Source of the DNA: Haloplanus litoreus
Lineage (GTDB): Archaea; Halobacteriota; Halobacteria; Halobacteriales; Haloferacaceae
Direction: 5' to 3' (one strand)
Assembly (NCBI RefSeq): GCF_042677945.1
Contig: NZ_JBHUDN010000026.1
DNA length: 64,000 nucleotides
Within the stretch, counting starts at the first letter, position 1. Each line of letters starts with the position of its first letter. Position numbers and translations under genes: made by a program. A model generated the notes under the pieces. That model was not told the DNA's origin and made no database searches. It worked only from the letters and a program-made list of their open reading frames with translations. This document shows, in pieces, positions 41,863 to 50,248 of this stretch.

Positions 41863-42903
41863 TTATCGATCGAGCCCGAACCATACGCCGAAAACGAGCG
41901 ACACAGCGCCAGCTCCCAACCCGACCAGAAGTCTGAATCCACCAAAGACCACACCGACGGCGCCGAGAGCGAGTACAGACGCACCGACACTCAAGACACA
42001 GACCAGCACGGTCCATCCTGCCAGTCGTCCCCAGCGCTGCTGGTGGGTGAGAACGCCCGCGACGACCCCAGCGGACACGACGAACGTACTCGCCGGCGAC
42101 GTGAGAAACCGTGTGAGGCTCCCGCTTTCAAAAAGGGTGGTTCCGACGAGCGCGACTGGAATGCCGAGTGCGGCGACGACCAGCGCCCGACGGACGGTTA
42201 GGACACGATCAGCGAACGACTCCCGATACTGATAGGCTACGAGTCCGAGTCCAACAGCAACGTAACCGCGACCGACTGGCGTGAGAACATAGCCGAGGAA
42301 CGCCTCGAACAGGTTCGCCGCGATTGCGCCAGTGTTCTCCGGGGCGACAGCGTAATAGGTGTCGTCCTGGCGGTAGATCCCTCGTTCGACGACGTTACTG
42401 CCGGTCACGGATCCAGTATCGATCGCCTCCCGTACGTTGGCTGATGCGCTTTGAGACGGCGTCGAGACGGCTTCGAGAACGGACCTCGGATCCGCAGGGG
42501 TCATCTGCACCCTGACGAACGTCGTGTCCTCGTCCACGGTCGCGTTCCACCGGTAGTACGACTCCTCGTAGACGACGAACTCCGCATCCATTCCATCAAG
42601 AATAATGTGTAGCTCCGGAGTGACGTTCCCGCTATACGACCCGCTCTGGACCGCGTCTTCGACCGGCCGACGAACCTCACTCGACTCGTCTTCGAGACGA
42701 CCATCGAGATCGGTGACGGACGGAGATGCCTCGGCAACCCGTTTAGGGTCGTCCCCGGGCTGGACCGCCGTCGCGGTGTATGTCACCTGCATGTCGGTCA
42801 TCGCGGCGTGGAACGCGAAACTGCCGCCCAGACCGACGACGAGTAGTCCAAGTAGCGCAATCGTTCGGAGGGAAGGGGTGGTGAGCGAGGTGCCCTGAAC
42901 CAT
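41863..42903 (-). CDS. Membrane protein with external domain, hypothetical
   Basis: This 346-residue protein has one N-terminal helix (TIALLGLLVVGLGGSFAFHA), an external domain of about 170 residues with N-x-S/T sequons (NVTP, NATV), and five or six C-terminal helices (VGRGYVAVGLGLVAYQY ... LVGLGAGAVSLVFGVWFGLD). It resembles the general type of haloarchaeal surface sensor or transport accessory proteins. Function unknown. Confidence 0.75.
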   Translation of the reverse strand: MVQGTSLTTPSLRTIALLGLLVVGLGGSFAFHAAMTDMQVTYTATAVQPGDDPKRVAEASPSVTDLDGRLEDESSEVRRPVEDAVQSGSYSGNVTPELHIILDGMDAEFVVYEESYYRWNATVDEDTTFVRVQMTPADPRSVLEAVSTPSQSASANVREAIDTGSVTGSNVVERGIYRQDDTYYAVAPENTGAIAANLFEAFLGYVLTPVGRGYVAVGLGLVAYQYRESFADRVLTVRRALVVAALGIPVALVGTTLFESGSLTRFLTSPASTFVVSAGVVAGVLTHQQRWGRLAGWTVLVCVLSVGASVLALGAVGVVFGGFRLLVGLGAGAVSLVFGVWFGLDR

Positions 42904-42996
42904 TCTGACGGTGGATAACGTGCCGAGAACGACATCAAGATTCTCACTTCCGTCTCGAGGACGTACCGAGTGTTCTCACGCTCAGACTCGAGACGG

Positions 42997-43599
42997 TCAG
43001 CCTGCGAATTCCCGTTCGAGGAGTTCCCGAATGCGACGGAGTTCCACGAGTTCTTCATTCGTTCGAACGTCCCTCTCCGAAACAGCCTTCTCGTCGCCCG
43101 ATTCGACCTCGGGAGTACTCTCTGTGGCCGCCGGCGGACGACGTCGAACCTTCGTCAGAACCTGGTCTTTGATCTCTTCGTAATCGCTGACGCCACTGAT
43201 CGAGAGTTCGGCCCCCATCTGGCCGCCGTATCCGGCGGTGTGGATGCCGACCGAGCCCGCATCGACGAGTCGCTGAATCGGTCCCTGGGACGCGTTGACG
43301 TTCGTGATTCGGTTGTACGGAACCGTCGTTTTCTGCTGGAAGAACACGCCACGACGGTATTCGATCTCGTCGTCGGTGAACCGATAGGCTGCAGTCCGAT
43401 AGAACGCCGGAATCCACCACGTCAGGAACGCGAACACGGCCACGGGTGGAACGACCACCCATGTCGGTGCATCCGCTAAGACCCCGAGTGAGGCCAGAAA
43501 ACAACCCACGAAAGCAAGAATCACGAGGGCCAGCACCTCGTAGAGAAAGTAATACACCGTCAGTTTCTCGGGTTTGAACCACTCGTTTTCTGCTCTCAT
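42997..43599 (-). CDS. bPH2 (YdbT-like) PH-domain membrane protein
   Basis: This 200-residue protein has two N-terminal helices (YYFLYEVLALVILAFVGCFL, WVVVPPVAVFAFLTWWIPAF) followed by the bacterial PH domain 2 signature (YRFTDDEIEYRRGVFFQQKT then TVPYNRITNVNASQGPIQRL ... VGIHTAGYGGQMGAELSISG). A C-terminal helical tail (ELRRIRELLEREF) ends it. Such proteins often work in pairs; no partner adjoins it here. The ATG at 43599 (MRAENEWF) is preferred over 43611. Confidence 0.9.
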   Translation of the reverse strand: MRAENEWFKPEKLTVYYFLYEVLALVILAFVGCFLASLGVLADAPTWVVVPPVAVFAFLTWWIPAFYRTAAYRFTDDEIEYRRGVFFQQKTTVPYNRITNVNASQGPIQRLVDAGSVGIHTAGYGGQMGAELSISGVSDYEEIKDQVLTKVRRRPPAATESTPEVESGDEKAVSERDVRTNEELVELRRIRELLEREFAG

Positions 43600-43763
43600 A
43601 TCCCGATACACGAAGCGAATACGTGTCTCTCTATAGGACGATTCCCGAATGATGGAACAGTTTAGTTAACTCCGTTATCGAGTATAGTGCGAAAGCCATG
43701 AATAATCGAAAATCTACAAGCGATCAGAGAAATTAAACTGCTGTCAGAGATTATTGCTCGGAT

Positions 43764-44087
43764 ATGTTCGGGTTGCCCTCCACAGCCCTCCAGTGGCTCA
43801 GTGCCGGTTTGGTACTCTTGATCGCCGGTGTATTGATCAAGTTCCGGGGATGGACTTTCCTCTTGGCAGGATACGACGAGACGTCACCAGTTCCCGACGA
43901 AGTCGTCGCTGACGTCGCAGGAAACAGCATTCTCCGGATCGGATTGGCCGCAATCGTGCTCGGTGTCCTCATCGTCAGTACGGACGTTCCGCCGTATCTT
44001 CCCGGCGTCTTCGGCGGAATCATCGTCCTTGCCGTCGTGCGGATGATCTACCGTCTTCGGACGTACACCCCAGCCAATACGACATGA
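43764..44087 (+). CDS. Small membrane protein, DUF3784-like
   Basis: This 107-residue protein has three helices. After the first comes KFRGWTFLLAGYDETSPVPD, which resembles the K-x2-x3-L-I-A-G-Y/F-N segment of DUF3784 proteins, then helices ILRIGLAAIVLGVLIVST and LPGVFGGIIVLAVVRMIY. It is the first of four small membrane genes in the same direction (43.7-45.1 kb). Confidence 0.65.
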   Translation: MFGLPSTALQWLSAGLVLLIAGVLIKFRGWTFLLAGYDETSPVPDEVVADVAGNSILRIGLAAIVLGVLIVSTDVPPYLPGVFGGIIVLAVVRMIYRLRTYTPANTT

Positions 44088-44161
44088 CTCGTACTCCGTA
44101 CCTGAGAACATCCGAGGGTGGCAGTAGACTCACCTGCCACTGATGGAACCCAATCTCGAAG

Positions 44162-44413
44162 ATGAACAATCCCGACGGGACTCGGCCAGTCGGAGAGATC
44201 CTCACATCGAACTTGGAGATGGGATACTGGTCGATTCGAGTCTTCATACAGCAACTCGCTTCGAACCCGCTTCCGACACTGGGTGCGATAGCTCTCGGAC
44301 TTGCCGGAGTATTCGGAGACCGAATCCTCTCACTCCCAGAGGTCGTATTTGGCGGAGTGATTCTTCTCGGCGGCCTCGGTCTCGCATACGTCGGTAGCGG
44401 TCGGTTGCGATAG
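44162..44413 (+). CDS. Small membrane protein, hypothetical
   Basis: This 83-residue protein (MNNPDGTRPVGEILTSNLEM then GYWSIRVFIQQ) has two helices: PLPTLGAIALGLAGVFGDRI and EVVFGGVILLGGLGLAYVGS. The gap to the gene before is 74 bp. Unknown function. Confidence 0.6.
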   Translation: MNNPDGTRPVGEILTSNLEMGYWSIRVFIQQLASNPLPTLGAIALGLAGVFGDRILSLPEVVFGGVILLGGLGLAYVGSGRLR

Positions 44414-44473
44414 CACGTCTCGGGACACGTTCAACCTGACCTATTTCACGTTTCGGTAGCATCACTCACGCAT

Positions 44474-44869
44474 ATGCCCTCCACGAGTGTCGTGTCCAGA
44501 GTGACGAATTGGGCAACGAGCCAACGAAACCTCACGATCTTCGTCTCGATATTCGCCGCATTTCCACTGTCGTACGCATTCCAATCAATAGTTTCCGAGA
44601 GTGCATCAGCGGGGAGCTTCCTCCTGTTGGTCACGCTCGCGGTCGGTGTGCCGACAGCCTACGACGAGTACTGGCCCCAGTACGACCAGACGTGGAAAGC
44701 CATCGGCTGGATACTCCTCGCCTGTGCCGTCGTTACCATCGAGTTCATTGGTCTCTACATCGTCGGGACTGAGTACCTCGATCTCACACCGCTCTACGCC
44801 TCGGCCGGGGCGTTTCTCGTCACAGACCTCGGAAATCTTGCCTGGCTCTCCTTCCGCCAACGGACGTAG
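44474..44869 (+). CDS. Four-helix membrane protein, hypothetical
   Basis: This 131-residue protein has helices ITIFVSIFAAFPLSYAFQS-like (residues 20-38), FLLLVTLAVGVPTAYDEYW, IGWILLACAVVTIEFIGLYI and LYASAGAFLVTDLGNLAWLS. The YDEYWPQYDQTWK loop is acidic and aromatic. Unknown function. Confidence 0.65.
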   Translation: MPSTSVVSRVTNWATSQRNLTIFVSIFAAFPLSYAFQSIVSESASAGSFLLLVTLAVGVPTAYDEYWPQYDQTWKAIGWILLACAVVTIEFIGLYIVGTEYLDLTPLYASAGAFLVTDLGNLAWLSFRQRT

Positions 44870-44916
44870 CAGTCTCTCCGGAGGTATTTGTCCGAGACCC
44901 GTCTCACTAGAAACCG

Positions 44917-45105
44917 ATGCCAGGGCGCACCTCGTCGTCGAACGTTCTCCAGTATGTCGGAGTCATCGCCGCACTCGTTGGTGTGATCGGATACGTCGTA
45001 TTCGACTGGCGATTCGGGGAAACTGACAGCACGATGGCGTTCGCTCTCGGGGTCATCTGTGTCAGTATCGCTGTGGGCTGGGAGCTCTATCGACGAGTAG
45101 CCTGA
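44917..45105 (+). CDS. Small two-helix membrane protein
   Basis: This 62-residue protein (MPGRTSSSNVLQYVGVIAAL ... MAFALGVICVSIAVGWELYR) has two helices separated by a short acidic loop. It ends the run of four small membrane genes. Unknown function. Confidence 0.6.
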   Translation: MPGRTSSSNVLQYVGVIAALVGVIGYVVFDWRFGETDSTMAFALGVICVSIAVGWELYRRVA

Positions 45106-45237
45106 GACCACCTTGGCCAACGACCCCGCTCTGACGCTCGCTGCGCTCGCGCTCGAGGAAGGAGATTCCGTGCTACCGCATCAGTTGAAAAATCCCGTGC
45201 TGTCTCACTCGTCACTGTCTCAATTAGATGGCAACAG

Positions 45238-46149
45238 TCATTCGACGATAATCGCTCCTTTCTGACCGAGTGCTCTGTGGGGTTGACAGGCGTAGCGATA
45301 CGTTCCGGACTGCTCGAACGTGTGCTGGAAGTGGACGCCGGATTCGTGAGTAACCTGCCCGGAGTGGATGTCGGCGTTCTGGAACACCACGTTGTGCCCG
45401 CCGCCGCTTCCGGTCCACTTCCACTCGACCGTCGTGCCCGTCGAGATCTTCAGGACTGGCGGGTCGAAGGCCAAATGACCCCTGTTGCCTCGTGACCCGA
45501 CGGTGACGCTCGCCACGTCGGAACCGGTTCGATCGACCACCGTGCCGTCGAAGTTACTGCTGTCGACGACCCACATATCGACGGTCTGATTCCCCGTCGA
45601 CGGAGGCTCTCTAACGATCACGGCGCCGCGCATTCCCTCCTCTCGGTGCGGTTCCGAGACGAACGGGTGCGTTCCCGGTTCCTCGAAGATGTAGTGATAG
45701 GCCGTCCCCGGTTGGGCGTTCGGTCGGCCGCTGTCGAAGGTACCATCAAGCGCGACGACGTTGTGGAGGCCGCCGTGACCAGTCCAGTCCCAGGTCACGT
45801 TCGTCATGGGAGCGACTTCGATCACTGGAGGATCGAACGACAACCCGTCCTCGACCGGGTGGCCGACGTCGATCGTCGGTTGAGCGCCAGGCCCGTATCG
45901 AGGCGTCTCTTCTCGGTACCCGTTGGCATTCGTCAGCCAATCGTCGGTCGAATCGGGTGGCGTCAGAGTAGCCTCTGTGGTAGTCGTCGCCGTTTTTTCG
46001 GGGGTGTTCGTACTTGTCGGCGACGTGGTGCGCGGAGTGTCTGCTGTCCGATTTGTTGTGCTACACCCAGCTATCGCCACGATACCAGCGAGAGCGGTGC
46101 TGCGGAGGATTTGTCTGCGAGTTGGGGACCCTTGCATTGCAGTTCGCAA
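45238..46149 (-). CDS. Two-domain halocyanin-like cupredoxin lipoprotein
   Basis: This 303-residue lipoprotein has RRQILRSTALAGIVAIAGCS (Tat motif and lipobox AGC), a Thr/Pro linker, and two cupredoxin domains. Domain 1 has GGLHNVVALDG and THPFVSEPHREEGMRG: the His, His and Met ligands are present, but Ser replaces the copper-binding Cys. Domain 2 has GGHNVVFQN and YRYACQPHRALGQKG: His, Cys, His are present, with Gln in place of the usual Met. Halocyanins carry electrons on the membrane exterior. Domain 1 is probably copper-free and domain 2 a Gln-ligated variant. Start at 46149 or 46140. Confidence 0.92.
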   Translation of the reverse strand: MRTAMQGSPTRRQILRSTALAGIVAIAGCSTTNRTADTPRTTSPTSTNTPEKTATTTTEATLTPPDSTDDWLTNANGYREETPRYGPGAQPTIDVGHPVEDGLSFDPPVIEVAPMTNVTWDWTGHGGLHNVVALDGTFDSGRPNAQPGTAYHYIFEEPGTHPFVSEPHREEGMRGAVIVREPPSTGNQTVDMWVVDSSNFDGTVVDRTGSDVASVTVGSRGNRGHLAFDPPVLKISTGTTVEWKWTGSGGGHNVVFQNADIHSGQVTHESGVHFQHTFEQSGTYRYACQPHRALGQKGAIIVE

Positions 46150-46247
46150 GTCGAGAGATTGTCAAACCAACGGCGATGGTGCTTCCCCAGCACTGGGAGT
46201 GCCCCCATACCTACATATGTCCAGGAGATGTAACGTTATGGTTCAGT

Positions 46248-46408
46248 GGCTCTGTTGGAATCCTTGGAACCTGACAGAATTACGGTGTTGAATAGATGCT
46301 GAGTTACGGTTACAGCGATTCTCGCAGCGATTCTATGTTGATGAGGGCAAACATCAAAAAGATCTCATAGAACTGCCGATACCAGCCGAGCGCTCTCACG
46401 GCGTCGCC
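46248..46408 (-). pseudogene. 3' remnant of an IS5-type transposase
   Basis: The minus strand from 46408 reads GDAVRALGWYRQFYEIFLMF then ALINIESLRESL and a stop at 46310. This is the familiar C-terminus of haloarchaeal IS5-group transposases. Outward lie GTGTTGAATAG (46285-46295) and GGCTCTGTTGGAATCC (46248-46263), both IS-end-like. Nothing of the transposase core is left. The stop codon of the neighbouring DUF6498-like gene lies inside this remnant. Confidence 0.65.
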
Positions 46409-47793
46409 GGGAGCGCCCACCGCCACGCCGATCTGAGAGCGACGACGCCGAACGGGCCGCCGAACCCGGCGGTGACCGCCGCGACGGAGGGGGCGTAGTA
46501 GGCGAGACCAGCCACGACGGCGATGCCACAAGCACCGACTGCGGCCGCCACCCCGACCACGCGTCGGTCGAGTGGGCCGAACGCCGTCGTCTCGACCGGA
46601 AGATCGAACGCCTCGACGGCCCGGCCATACTCCCGGAGGTGCGCGAGGCTGAGTTCGTACTCCCCCGAGGACGGCGTAAGCGAGAACGTTCGGGTGTCGC
46701 AGGCGCGGTCGAGGAGCTCTCCCTCGCCCAGCTCGGCGTCCCGGAGGCCATCGACGGGGGTCGCCCATTGGACCGTCCCGGTGAGGTCGTCGTACGCGAC
46801 TACCGCGTCGTCGCGGCGCTGGTACGCCAGCGTACCGTGAGTGAGAGCGTACTCGACGGCCTTCAGCCCGCCGATGCCAGCCGGCAGGAGGCCGAAACAG
46901 ACCACTGTGGCAGCGACCAACCCTGTAGATCCGCCGGTGAGCCCAACCCACGCGAGGAGGTACGCCGGGCCGCCGCCGACCGCGGACGTCGCGCCCCGCC
47001 AGAGCGCGGCAGCGAGGACGGCGCGCCGGTCCGGACTGATCTCGGCCGTCGGCGCCGCGTCCGGAGCCGCCACGGGCGGGAGCGTCCCCGCCGCCTCGTC
47101 GGGGTCGAACGCCCGCCCGCCGCGGTAGCCCCGCCACTCCGCGAATAGCTTCACCGTGACGAACGCGACCAGCGCGCCGGTCGGACCACCGGCGGCCGCG
47201 AACCAGAGCACCACCACGGCTACCCCGGCCTCGTTCTTCGCGCTTCCGATCACGTCCCGGGGGGTGCTCGTCTCATAGCGCCGCTTCCGGAAGTACTCGC
47301 GGTTGATGACGCCGACTTGAGAGACGATCAGGGAGACGGCGCTGGCCGCCACAATCGGATCGGCGAGCGTCGCCGCCACGTCGATGAAACGGCTCAGTAC
47401 GAAGAGGAACATCCCGACGAGCGCCACGGCAGCCCCGAACGCTCGCAAGACGAACGGGAAGTTCCGGGGGTAGATCGGCGGGAGCGAGTCGACGACCGTG
47501 ACGCTCCCACGCCGGCGGTTGAGGTCGCTCGGTCCGACGGAGACCCCGCCCCACTCGTCGGGTTTGAGCGGGTTACCCTCCTGTGGGCGCTCCAGCTGGT
47601 CGTAGTTCGGCGGGCGGCGCGCGAACAATGCCTTCAACCCGGCGAACGGGACAGCGACGACCAGTTCCATCGCGTAGACGACCGCGAACATCTGTGCGCT
47701 CCACCCGAGGTGGAACACGCCGACCAGCGGGACGACGTTCGCCGCGACTGCCACCAGAAACACGGCAGACGAATCGTTTGATGGTGGCTCCAT
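46396..47793 (-). CDS. DUF6498-like membrane protein
   Basis: This 465-residue protein has the order of the DUF6498-type protein at 22771-24036: NVVPLVGVFHLGWSAQMFAV then VYAMELVVAVPFAGLKALFA, a middle group of helices (NREYFRKRRYETSTPRDVIG), and a soluble domain (DDAVVAYDDLTGTVQWATPV). Two last helices (VGVAAAVGACGIAVVAGLAY, VAAVTAGFGGPFGVVALRSA) follow. The start MEPPSNDSS at 47793 follows a TTTTATT box; the upstream in-frame ATG at 47844 is less likely. It is visibly more GC-rich than its neighbours, and its last residues (LPATP) and stop come from IS remnant sequence, so the C-terminus is not native. Confidence 0.78.
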   Translation of the reverse strand: MEPPSNDSSAVFLVAVAANVVPLVGVFHLGWSAQMFAVVYAMELVVAVPFAGLKALFARRPPNYDQLERPQEGNPLKPDEWGGVSVGPSDLNRRRGSVTVVDSLPPIYPRNFPFVLRAFGAAVALVGMFLFVLSRFIDVAATLADPIVAASAVSLIVSQVGVINREYFRKRRYETSTPRDVIGSAKNEAGVAVVVLWFAAAGGPTGALVAFVTVKLFAEWRGYRGGRAFDPDEAAGTLPPVAAPDAAPTAEISPDRRAVLAAALWRGATSAVGGGPAYLLAWVGLTGGSTGLVAATVVCFGLLPAGIGGLKAVEYALTHGTLAYQRRDDAVVAYDDLTGTVQWATPVDGLRDAELGEGELLDRACDTRTFSLTPSSGEYELSLAHLREYGRAVEAFDLPVETTAFGPLDRRVVGVAAAVGACGIAVVAGLAYYAPSVAAVTAGFGGPFGVVALRSAWRWALPATP

Positions 47794-47880
47794 CGATTCA
47801 TCATCTATAAGTAGTGAATAAAAGTTGTTGGGTGAGGCCGACACCCGTGTTTAATCGCCATACATCAGGGAGGTAGGGGA

Positions 47881-47937
47881 CTAAATCAAAGGAGTTGTCG
47901 TGGACTGCTCAATGAAGCCGAGGGTGTCGATTTCCAT
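47881..47937 (-). pseudogene. 5' remnant of an IS5-type transposase
   Basis: From ATG 47937 the minus strand reads MEIDTLGFIEQSTTTPLI and then TAG. The opening MEIDTLGF matches what I recall of haloarchaeal IS5-group transposase N-termini. The piece is in the same orientation as the C-terminal remnant at 46310-46408. Confidence 0.4.
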
Positions 47938-48048
47938 GGCATGTTCGATCCCTCGGTATCACCCTTCTAAACCGGTAAAATCGGTAACTAAGATCGCTAT
48001 TCAACACAGCAGATAGAACTGGCGTGCTGAATACGGAGGGTGTATCAG

Positions 48049-48231
48049 TCACGTCGAACGCTCGTTTGGATCGAATAGCCGCTGGATTCCCAAGTAAAGG
48101 GCAGGAATCAATACACCAGTCAGAACGACTGGGAGAATACCTGTTGGGTCGGGGCTAACGACAAAGGAGACGGTAAATCCGAGGAAAAGAGCTGCAAAAA
48201 TGGAAATAGCCGTTAGTACAGCAGAGTTCAT
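48049..48231 (-). CDS. Small two-helix membrane protein
   Basis: This 60-residue protein (MNSAVLTAISIFAALFLGFT ... DPTGILPVVLTGVLIPALYL) has two helices and a polar end (GIQRLFDPNERST). The ATG at 48231 is preferred to the frame opening at 48336. Unknown function. Confidence 0.6.
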   Translation of the reverse strand: MNSAVLTAISIFAALFLGFTVSFVVSPDPTGILPVVLTGVLIPALYLGIQRLFDPNERST

Positions 48232-48452
48232 ATCTCCACGTTCAGTCGGAGAATCAATAAGATTGGCGTCCCTTGATTCTCTCTGAACAGGTCGTGATTG
48301 ACTTCCTCCCTGTATCCAGAATTGAAGCAACCGCATCCCCGATCGAATAGCTACGATCGTCCCCGTCGACAGCAGCTCTCGACACCGGAGGATTGAGGGA
48401 GGGAACTGATGAATAGAAGATAGTTTAACCGGACTATTTGAAATCCACCCGA

Positions 48453-49301
48453 ATGTCGCGTGTTGTGAGCGACTCGCCCGTGTTCGAGAGCGGGCATCTG
48501 GTCCCCGTCGTAACGTACCTCTTGATACTCGGTGTGCTATCTGGACTCACGCTCATCTCGACAGGTGAGTCTCCGTCACCCATTCTGGGAATGGCGTGGG
48601 GCGTGTTCCTCATCCTAGTCGGACTCGCCGCACTCACAGTCGAGGGCGTCTCCCCTCGCACACACCTCCCGTCCACTCGGTCTCTCGTGCCAGTGTTGGG
48701 CGTTCTCATCACGTTCTGGGCGCTCTACAATCTCGTTGCGTACGGTCTCGCCCTCTCCGGAGTCACCGGATTCGACATCGCCTCGTCAAGGGTTGTTGCC
48801 CACCCCTTGCCGTATCTGGCAGCACTCGGGAGCTCCCTCGTCTTCACTGCCATTCCAGAGGAACTCGTGTTTCGCGCATATCTCCAGTCGAAAGCAGTCG
48901 CACTCACGGAGGGGAATGTCCGACGTGCGGTCGCTATCGGCGTCGCGGTTGGAGCATTCCTGTTTGCCTTCTTCCATTTACCAAGGTGGTTTCTCATGTC
49001 GAATCACGGAATCGGCCCCGCACTGGCCGGTCATCTCCTCGGGCTGACCCTTGCGGGCCTCGCCTACGGGCTTGTGTACGCAGTGACGAGGAATCTCTGG
49101 CTCGTCGCCCTCTTCCACGCGACGATGAACCAGCCACCGTTCCTCCTGACGATTCAGATCCCGTCGAATCTACACTTCCTCGTAGGTCTCGTCGAGTACG
49201 CTGCAATCGTCCTTTTCGTGCTCGTGATCGTGTCCCTGACTGAATCCGCCGGAATCTCCGTCACTCCGGCACGGCAGGAGGCCTCACAAGCGAGCGATTG
49301 A
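48453..49301 (+). CDS. CPBP/CAAX-type intramembrane protease
   Basis: This 282-residue membrane protein has AIPEELVFRAYLQSK (motif 1), FFHLPRWFLMS (motif 2) and ALFHATMNQPPFLL (motif 3, His then Asn). Eight helices are predicted. The ATG at 48453 (MSRVVSDSPVF) is preferred to the TTG at 48438. It lies 65 bp before the ABC permease gene on the same strand. Confidence 0.92.
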   Translation: MSRVVSDSPVFESGHLVPVVTYLLILGVLSGLTLISTGESPSPILGMAWGVFLILVGLAALTVEGVSPRTHLPSTRSLVPVLGVLITFWALYNLVAYGLALSGVTGFDIASSRVVAHPLPYLAALGSSLVFTAIPEELVFRAYLQSKAVALTEGNVRRAVAIGVAVGAFLFAFFHLPRWFLMSNHGIGPALAGHLLGLTLAGLAYGLVYAVTRNLWLVALFHATMNQPPFLLTIQIPSNLHFLVGLVEYAAIVLFVLVIVSLTESAGISVTPARQEASQASD

Positions 49302-49366
49302 CAGGACGAAAGCGGACACCGCAGACAAGAGCAGAGCTTTTGTGACGGCTTGCTGTCTCTCCAGCC

Positions 49367-50248
49367 ATGCGGTGGTCCCCGCTTGCACGCAGCGAATACC
49401 GGACAGTCCTCACCTCCAAGGGAGCGTGGATACTCGCTCTCCTCGTCGTCCTTTGGGGGTTCCGACCGACCTACGCCGGGTGGGACGCGGTCGGACGAAA
49501 TATCACCATCGGATACATCCAGATCGGCGTCGACCTGTTCCTTCCGATCGGTGCCCTCCTCCTGTCGTATCAGTCACTCATCGGTGAACGAACCACTGGT
49601 AGCATCAAATTCCTCCTCGGGTTGCCACTGACGCGGACGCAGATCCTCTTCGGGAAGACGACTGGGCGATTCGTGGGCATCGGGACGGCGATCGTCGCGG
49701 CAACGCTCGTTCTGGCAGGAATCGGCCTCGTCGAACACGGCACGTTCGGTCTGCTTCCCTTCCTCGGAACGCTCGTCGTGACGCTGTTACTCACCAGCGC
49801 GATGGTCGCCGTCGGCGTGTTCGTCTCGACGGTCACCCGACGAACCGTGACCGCCGCGACAGGGGTATTCGCGTACTTTCTCGTGACGCTGTTCTGGAGT
49901 CAGATCGTCACGTCGCTCTATACGGCCGTCACCGGCATTCCGGTCGACCCATACGATGCGCCGGCGAGTGGGCCGCTTTTTCTCGCGCTCAGACTGACCC
50001 CCGATGGCGCGTATAACGTCCTGACGAACTGGTTTCTTGACGTCGGCAACTCGACGGAACTGTTCCACATCGTCTACACCAAACTCGCTCCAGGTGTCTC
50101 TGTGAACGCCTTCGTCGTTGAGGCGGCATTCGACGGCGGCGGTCCATGGTACCTCCATCCCGCACTGAGTCTGGTCGTCCTCCTCGTCTGGGTGGTGGTG
50201 CCGGTAGCTCTCGCTCGCCGTGTCTTCACCAGAGGTGACGCAGTATGA
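49367..50248 (+). CDS. ABC-2 type transporter permease
   Basis: This 293-residue protein has six helices and the ABC-2 permease pattern: a cytoplasmic start (MRWSPLARSEYRTVLTSKGA) and LFLPIGALLLSYQSLIGERT then TGSIKFLLGLPLTRTQILFG (the coupling region of NosY/ABC-2 proteins). It overlaps the ATPase gene by 4 bp (ATGA at 50245), so the two form one exporter. The substrate is unknown; drugs, peptides or copper-related substrates are typical of the group. Confidence 0.92.
   Translation: MRWSPLARSEYRTVLTSKGAWILALLVVLWGFRPTYAGWDAVGRNITIGYIQIGVDLFLPIGALLLSYQSLIGERTTGSIKFLLGLPLTRTQILFGKTTGRFVGIGTAIVAATLVLAGIGLVEHGTFGLLPFLGTLVVTLLLTSAMVAVGVFVSTVTRRTVTAATGVFAYFLVTLFWSQIVTSLYTAVTGIPVDPYDAPASGPLFLALRLTPDGAYNVLTNWFLDVGNSTELFHIVYTKLAPGVSVNAFVVEAAFDGGGPWYLHPALSLVVLLVWVVVPVALARRVFTRGDAV

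Larger units (their letters stand above)
46285..48007 (-). mobile_element. Gutted IS5-type element enclosing a membrane protein gene
   Basis: GTGTTGAATAG at 46285-46295 is exactly repeated in inverse orientation at 47997-48007. Further inward, GAGTTACGG matches TAGTTACCG with a one-base offset. Just inside the two ends lie the last ~32 codons (46310-46408) and the first 18 codons (47881-47937) of one IS5-type transposase reading in the same direction. Between them sits a DUF6498-like gene instead of the transposase core. No target duplication is visible. It may be a cargo-bearing non-autonomous element. Confidence 0.5.

Noticed and set aside
46310..47137. Long minus-strand Arg/Gly-rich frame overlapping the DUF6498-like gene
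   Set aside because: Only its last ~32 codons match a transposase; the rest is a shadow of the GC-rich gene in another frame.
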